Positions 5,999 through 10,102 of a DNA stretch of 10,102 nucleotides are shown one piece after another. Position 1 is the first letter of the stretch; every line of letters begins with the position of its first letter. The notes below the pieces were generated by a model that was given only the letters and a program-made list of their open reading frames with translations, ran no database searches and was not told where the DNA came from. This DNA is from JBGTKH01 sp041744735 (GTDB taxonomy: Bacteria; Planctomycetota; Planctomycetia; Pirellulales; Pirellulaceae): NCBI GenBank assembly GCA_041744735.1, contig JBGTKH010000411.1, positions 1 to 10,102 of the forward strand, written 5' to 3'. The translations under genes and the position numbers were made by a program.

Positions 5999-8900
5999 CT
6001 ACGTCAACGCCATCGCCGTTTCTGGCAGGCTGCAGGAGACGGTGGGGCTCACGTCGCAGGCGCGGATGCAGTGCAGGTCGGTGGCTAGTTGCTGGTCCAG
6101 AACTTCTTCGGGAGGCAGTTCCAGGTAGACGTCGTCGGACTCGATTCTCACGGGGAAGACTAGCACCGAGTAGTCTTCGCCGGTCAGGCACTGGCCCGAT
6201 TGCAGCGAAAAGTTTTTCTTGTGCAGCGGGCAGGCGACTTTGGGCACGCCGCTGGTATCGCCGATGATGCCTCGCGACAGGACGAATGCCTTCTTGTGTG
6301 GACACATGTTTTGGCTGGCATACCACTCCCCCCGGCTCGCAAAGTTGAACACGGCGATCTGCGACTTGCCGTACTTGATCGTCGCTCCGCCGTCGTATGG
6401 GAAATCGGTGACCTGGCCTACGTTGACCCATGAACGTCGATGTTCGCGTTCGTTCTGCTTCACGTCGCTCGGTTGACTCGCGTTGTGGCACGGTCTCCCG
6501 ACCGTGTCACCCGGCTGACCGTAGGTCTCCGCGGCGTTCGGGAGACCTTCGGTCGCTACTTCGCCGGGGTCGGAGACCCGCGGCGAACTTTGAGGCGACG
6601 CGCCGGGGTCGGAGACCCGCGGCGAACTTTGCGGCTCAGAGACCCGCGGCGAACTTTGCGGCTCAGAGACGCGCGTCGCACAGGCCACTTCGCCCAGCGC
6701 GTTGTGGCACGGTCTCCCGACCGTGTCACTTGGCTGACCGTAGGTCGCCGCGGCGTTCGGGAGACCTTTGGTCGCTACTTCGCCGGGGTCGGAGACCCGC
6801 GGCGAACTGGAGGCGGGGTCGGAGACCCGCGCCGAACTGGAATCCCGCGCCGAAAGGGCGATTGCGCCAAGCGTTTGCCCGTTCGGCATCGTGATCGCCG
6901 ACAGCGGCACCGTGTCTTTAGGCCAATCGGCCGGGCGCTGTTGATCGCGCTGCGTGACGAATTCGATGCCGGGCTCGGTGTCGTCGCTGTTCACGAATTG
7001 CTTGAACCACTTGCGGCGCTGCGGATCGTTCACGACTTCTTTCCATTCGCACTTGTACGTGTCCACCAGATGTTGAATCTGGCGTTCCAGTTCGTCGCAG
7101 ATGCCCAGGCGATCGTTGATGATCACGTCGCGCAGATATTCGATGCCGCCGTCCATTTTCTCCAGCCACACCGACGTGCGCGTGAGCCGATCGGCGGTTT
7201 GGATGTAGTACATCAGGAAGCGGTCGATGTATTGGATCGCTGTGTCTTCGTCCAAGTCCGCGGCCAGCAGATCGGCGTGCCGCGGTTTGGCGCCGCCGTT
7301 GCCGCAGACGTAGAGGTTGTAGCCGTTCTCGGTGGCGATCAAACCGAAGTCCTTGCTCTGAGCCTCGGCGCACTCACGCACGCAGCCGGAGACCGCCGAC
7401 TTGATCTTGTGTGGCGCGCGAATGCCGCGGTAGCGTTCTTCGACGCGGATCGCGAAGCCGACCGAATCCTGCACCCCGTAGCGGCACCAGGTCGTGCCGA
7501 CGCAGCTCTTCACCGTCCGCAGTGCTTTGCCATAAGCGTGGCCGCTCTCGAAGCCCGCATTGACCAGCTCCTCCCAAATGTCCGGAAGCTGTTGCACCTG
7601 AGCCCCGAACAAATCCACACGCTGGCCGCCGGTGATTTTTGTGTACAGGCCGTACTTCTTTGCGACGTTGCCCAGCACGATCAGTTTGTCGGGCGTGATT
7701 TCGCCGCCCGGCACGCGCGGCACGATGCTGTACAGGCCGCCGCGCTGCATGTTGGCCAGGAACCGATCGTTGGTGTCCTGCAACGTCTGGTGCGACGGGT
7801 CCATGATATTCTCGTTCCATAAGCTGGCCAGGATCGACGTCACCGCCGGCTTGCAGATTTCGCAGCCCATGCCTTTTCCATGGCTCTTAACCAACTCGCC
7901 AAACGTTTTGACTTGTTTGATCTTGATGATCTCAAACAATTCCTGGCGCGTGTAGGAAAAATGTTCGCAGAGGTTTTTGTTGATCGACTTGCCGGCGGCC
8001 TTCAGTTGGGCGTTCAACAGGTCGGTGACCAGCGGCACGCAGCCGCCGCAGCCGGTGCCGGCCTTCGTGCACATTTTGACTTCGCCGACTGTGGTCAGGT
8101 TCTGTTCGCGAATCGCCGCGCAGATCTGGCCTTTGCTGACGTTGTTGCACGAGCAGACCTGACACGCGTCGTCCATGCTGTCGACACCGCCGACCGCCGC
8201 ACCGCCGCCCGTACCGACGATCAACTCGCCCGGCTTCACTGGCAGCGGGTCTTTACTCTTGTTGAGCATCAACAGGTTGCCATAATCCGACGCATCGCCC
8301 ACGAGCACGCCGCCCAACAGCTTCGTGCCGTCGAGATTGAAGAGCAGCTTCTTGTACACGCCTTCAAACGGGTCTTCATACGTGAGCGGCCGCGCGCGGT
8401 CCGGACCCGCTTCGTAGTCGCCGAAACTGGCCACGTCGACGCCCATCAGCTTTAACTTGGTCGACATATCGGCGCCGGTGAATGTCCGCAAAAAGGTGTC
8501 AGGAACCTTTTGTGCATAGCACCCTTCGGGCCGTTCCGGCAAAAGGTTCCTGACATCTTTTTGCCGCTCGTCGCCCGTCAAGTTGGCCGCGACGATTTCG
8601 GCCATTTCGTAACCCGGCGCAACCAATCCGAAGATCATGTTGCGATGCAAAGCGCACTCGCCGATCGCGAAGATGTCGGGGTCGCTGGTTTGCAGGTAGT
8701 CGTTGACCGTGATGCCGCCGCGCTGGCCGACCTCGATGCCGCTCTCGCGAGCCACGTCGTCGCGCGGGCGAATGCCGGCCGAGACCACAATCATCTCGAC
8801 ATCCAGCTTCTCGCCGTCGTTGAACAGCATGCCCTGCACGCTGCCGTTGCCCAGCACCTCCTTGGTGCTCTTGTTCAGATGTACGCGCACGCCTAGTTCT

Positions 8901-9514
8901 TCGATTTTGCGGACCAGCAGATTCGACCCGGCGTCGTCCACTTGCCGCGGCATCAACCGCGGCGCGAATTCGACGACGTGCGTCTCGAGCCCCAAATCGT
9001 ACGTGGCCTTGGCCGCTTCGAGCCCCAACAACCCGCCGCCGATCACCGCCGCCCGCTTCGCATTCTGGCCATATGCGATAATCCGTTCCAAGTCTTCGAT
9101 CGTGCGGTAGACAAACACGCCGACCTGCTGGATGCCGGGCACGGGCGGCACGAAGGGGAACGAGCCGGTGGCCAGCACAACCACGTCGTAACTGATCTTT
9201 TCTCCCTTGTCGCTGTGAACCAGCCGCCGTTTGCGGTCGATCTTGTTTGCCCGGTCGCCGACGTGCAGTTCAAGGCCGTTGTCGCGATACCAGTCCAGGT
9301 TGGCCAGCATCAACTTCTGGGCATTGCGATGCGCAAAGAAGCTGGTCAGCCCCACGCGGTCGTAGGCTGCTCGCGGCTCCTCGCAAAACGTGACGATGCG
9401 GTATTGCCGCTCGACGTCGAACTCGACCAGCCGCTCGCAGAACCGGTGCCCCACCATGCCGTTGCCGATGACGACGACCGTTTTGCGTTTGATAGTATCG
9501 TTGGTTGTGATCAT
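5999..9514 (-). CDS. nirB: NirB-NirD fusion: NADH-dependent assimilatory nitrite reductase
   Basis: One 1171-residue protein reducing nitrite to ammonium with NADH in the cytoplasm. FAD-binding GNGMVG is at 17-22, NAD-binding GGGLLG at 159-164, and the second FAD motif DIFAIGE at 280-286. The BFD-type [2Fe-2S] domain has C454, C456, C489 and C492; a second BFD-like unit keeps C551 and C554. The siroheme/[4Fe-4S] ligands are C671, C677 (C-x5-C) and C711, C715 (C-x3-C). NirB proper ends near 870. After a linker to about 1028 comes a full NirD Rieske domain with CPH at 1071 and CPLH at 1095, where NirD is normally a separate protein of about 110 residues. Two stretches are foreign to NirB: residues 317-343 come from an inverted repeat and about 892-1012 from a tandem repeat tract. 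All cofactor motifs are intact, so it is probably active. The ATG at 9514 sets the first glycine motif at the usual distance; no good Shine-Dalgarno is seen. It follows the nitrate reductase gene in the same direction, so an operon is likely. Confidence 0.92.
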   Translation of the reverse strand: MITTNDTIKRKTVVVIGNGMVGHRFCERLVEFDVERQYRIVTFCEEPRAAYDRVGLTSFFAHRNAQKLMLANLDWYRDNGLELHVGDRANKIDRKRRLVHSDKGEKISYDVVVLATGSFPFVPPVPGIQQVGVFVYRTIEDLERIIAYGQNAKRAAVIGGGLLGLEAAKATYDLGLETHVVEFAPRLMPRQVDDAGSNLLVRKIEELGVRVHLNKSTKEVLGNGSVQGMLFNDGEKLDVEMIVVSAGIRPRDDVARESGIEVGQRGGITVNDYLQTSDPDIFAIGECALHRNMIFGLVAPGYEMAEIVAANLTGDERQKDVRNLLPERPEGCYAQKVPDTFLRTFTGADMSTKLKLMGVDVASFGDYEAGPDRARPLTYEDPFEGVYKKLLFNLDGTKLLGGVLVGDASDYGNLLMLNKSKDPLPVKPGELIVGTGGGAAVGGVDSMDDACQVCSCNNVSKGQICAAIREQNLTTVGEVKMCTKAGTGCGGCVPLVTDLLNAQLKAAGKSINKNLCEHFSYTRQELFEIIKIKQVKTFGELVKSHGKGMGCEICKPAVTSILASLWNENIMDPSHQTLQDTNDRFLANMQRGGLYSIVPRVPGGEITPDKLIVLGNVAKKYGLYTKITGGQRVDLFGAQVQQLPDIWEELVNAGFESGHAYGKALRTVKSCVGTTWCRYGVQDSVGFAIRVEERYRGIRAPHKIKSAVSGCVRECAEAQSKDFGLIATENGYNLYVCGNGGAKPRHADLLAADLDEDTAIQYIDRFLMYYIQTADRLTRTSVWLEKMDGGIEYLRDVIINDRLGICDELERQIQHLVDTYKCEWKEVVNDPQRRKWFKQFVNSDDTEPGIEFVTQRDQQRPADWPKDTVPLSAITMPNGQTLGAIALSARDSSSARVSDPASSSPRVSDPGEVATKGLPNAAATYGQPSDTVGRPCHNALGEVACATRVSEPQSSPRVSEPQSSPRVSDPGASPQSSPRVSDPGEVATEGLPNAAETYGQPGDTVGRPCHNASQPSDVKQNEREHRRSWVNVGQVTDFPYDGGATIKYGKSQIAVFNFASRGEWYASQNMCPHKKAFVLSRGIIGDTSGVPKVACPLHKKNFSLQSGQCLTGEDYSVLVFPVRIESDDVYLELPPEEVLDQQLATDLHCIRACDVSPTVSCSLPETAMALT
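6479..6838. repeat. Repeat tract coding for the NirB-NirD linker
   Basis: A 111-bp unit occurs at 6479-6589 and 6698-6808 with four differences; the 219-bp period is divisible by three. Each copy contains the palindrome core CACGGTCTCCCGACCGTG and a second arm pair AGGTCTCC/GGGAGACCT. Around them lies a shorter unit with core GGAGACCCGCGGCGAACT, near 6572, 6611, 6792 and 6822, plus variants at 6633-6655 and 6660-6680. The tract has no stop codon in the nitrite reductase frame and is read as repeated SSPRVSDPG/SSPRVSEPQ and TVGRPCHNA peptides. At least one plus-strand frame is also open throughout, which is a consequence of composition. Such GC-rich palindromes are normally intergenic; dispersal elsewhere in this genome is expected but not visible here. 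Confidence 0.85.
8488..8564. repeat. 77-bp inverted repeat inserted in frame in nirB
   Basis: Arms of 25 nt, 8488-8512 and 8540-8564, are reverse complements except at one position (8496 against 8556) around a 27-nt loop; the arm core is AGGTGTCAGGAACCTTTT. On the coding strand it yields about 27 residues (317-343, including NLLPERPEGCYAQKVPD), between NLTGDE and FTGADMSTKLK, which in typical NirB proteins lie almost adjacent. CGG flanks both ends, possibly a 3-bp target duplication. No transposase is near, so if mobile it would be a MITE- or REP-like element moved in trans. Confidence 0.85.
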
Positions 9515-9540
9515 GATTTTTGGTTACCGTTCGTTCTTTT

Positions 9541-9632
9541 CGTAGCGGCAAGCTGCCAGCTTGTCGGCCCGGGCGTGTGGACGAATCCTTTCGACTTCAC
9601 GGGAACCGACACGCTGGCAGCGTGCCGCTACG
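9541..9632. repeat. Inverted REP-like pair between nitrate and nitrite reductase genes
   Basis: Arms at 9541-9567 and 9606-9632 (27 nt, 25 identical after inversion) begin with CGTAGCGGCA. Each holds its own 6-bp hairpin with loop GCC: CAAGCT/AGCTTG on the left, CACGCT/AGCGTG on the right. The two differences are the two sides of one base pair (A-T against C-G). The element occupies most of the intergenic space, ends 27 bp before the nitrite reductase start, and its right arm contains the stop codon of the nitrate reductase gene. Confidence 0.8.
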
Positions 9633-10101
9633 TGTTCACGTCCCAACTCTCGACACTGCGGATTCGGACCGCACAGTCCTTGTACGACGGTTGCTTCGAG
9701 TAAGGATCGAAATGGGCGTGGGTTAGCTGGTTGGTGACTTCGTAATGCATGGGGACGAAAACTTGTCCTTGCGGGACGCTGTGCGTGATGAACGCCTGGG
9801 CACGAATTCGGCCGCGTTGCGATTCGACGATGATCTCTTGATTGGGATGAATGTTCTCGAGGCGTGCGTCGGCCGGATTGATCTCGACATAGACCTCCGC
9901 CGGATACAGATTGCGCAGCACCGAGGACTTCGCCGTGCGCGTTTGCGTATGCCATTGCGACGCCGTGCCGCGGCCGGTGTTTAGCAGCAGTGGGTAACGC
10001 GCGTTGGGCGGCTCGGGCATTTCCCGCGGCATCTCGAACAGGAATTTCGCCCGGCCGTCGGGATGATAGAAACGGCCGTCCTCGAAAAGCCGGCGTTCGG
10101 A
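9628..10101 (-). CDS. nasA: Assimilatory nitrate reductase, C-terminal part (runs off the window)
   Basis: The last 157 codons of a molybdopterin-guanine-dinucleotide enzyme of the NasA/NarB/NapA group; the frame is open to the window edge with no start inside. It begins with LFEDGRFYHPDGRAKF and continues into the C-terminal cofactor-binding beta-barrel: YPLLLNTGRGTASQWHTQTR, the usual LNTGR...QWHT.TR signature, then a VEINPADA strand, ESQRGRI, VFVPMHYE and DPYSKQPSYKDCAVRI, all standard for assimilatory nitrate reductases. The enzyme reduces nitrate to nitrite in the cytoplasm; the next gene on this strand, 113 bp away, removes the nitrite. The domain order and iron-sulfur motif at the N-terminus cannot be seen, so a NapA- or formate-dehydrogenase-like relative is not strictly excluded. 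The TAG stop (9630-9628) lies inside an inverted repeat, and the tail RSVESWDVNT before it is unremarkable. Confidence 0.88.
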   Translation of the reverse strand, partial: SERRLFEDGRFYHPDGRAKFLFEMPREMPEPPNARYPLLLNTGRGTASQWHTQTRTAKSSVLRNLYPAEVYVEINPADARLENIHPNQEIIVESQRGRIRAQAFITHSVPQGQVFVPMHYEVTNQLTHAHFDPYSKQPSYKDCAVRIRSVESWDVNT

Positions 10102-10102
10102 T

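Noticed and set aside
6479..6838. CRISPR-like array
   Set aside because: The units are nested and of unequal length, without regular unique spacers, and are translated in frame; no cas gene is near.
6440..7822. A 460-codon plus-strand reading frame opposite nirB-nirD
   Set aside because: Its peptide shows no family motifs and is rich in Arg, Asp and Val as expected for the antisense of a GC-rich gene; the minus strand carries every NirB cofactor motif in this interval.
8488..8564. Intrinsic terminator
   Set aside because: Although a strong hairpin with T-runs, it lies in the middle of an intact coding sequence whose downstream motifs are all preserved.

Overview
The window reads as a gene-sparse piece of a high-GC bacterial chromosome. 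Its gene content points to a planctomycete, probably of the Pirellula/Rhodopirellula group: a giant secreted Ycf48-like/CBM9-like protein, an RNase HII-like orphan, an assimilatory nitrate/nitrite operon and a heavy load of short palindromic repeats. This placement is an inference from gene style; no rRNA or other marker gene is present.

Layout. Positions 1-1168 hold no gene I can support. There is a cluster of three 21-nt hairpins of one family (504-646), a strong terminator-like hairpin (843-869), and a frameshifted minus-strand remnant (919-1170) that looks like the C-terminus of a FlhA-type export protein. A large plus-strand gene (1169-4456) encodes an exported protein with six Ycf48/BNR-type motifs, a degenerate PIG-L-like segment, a helical middle and a C-terminal CBM9-like domain. 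After a 178-bp repeat-bearing gap comes an RNase HII-like protein (4635-5600). Next is a small addiction-module antitoxin gene (5709-5948), whose overlapping toxin gene is cut off after 13 codons (5939-5980).

The right half is on the minus strand and is an assimilatory nitrogen operon. The 3' end of a molybdopterin nitrate reductase gene (nasA-like, 9628 to beyond the window) is followed after 113 bp by one 1171-codon gene (5999-9514). That gene carries a complete NirB (FAD/NAD, [2Fe-2S], siroheme/[4Fe-4S]) and a complete NirD-type Rieske domain in one frame. Together they would take nitrate to nitrite (NasA) and nitrite to ammonium (NirBD) in the cytoplasm.

The most striking aspect is not a defence or metabolic system but how deeply several unrelated palindromic repeat families have entered coding sequence. 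One 77-bp inverted repeat is translated inside NirB. A 360-bp repeat tract is translated as the NirB-NirD linker. Another repeat pair lies in the signal-peptide region of the secreted giant, and another supplies the stop codon of the nitrate reductase gene. In three families the copies differ by paired, structure-preserving changes, which suggests selection on the hairpin itself. I found no CRISPR array, complete insertion sequence, tRNA or rRNA.
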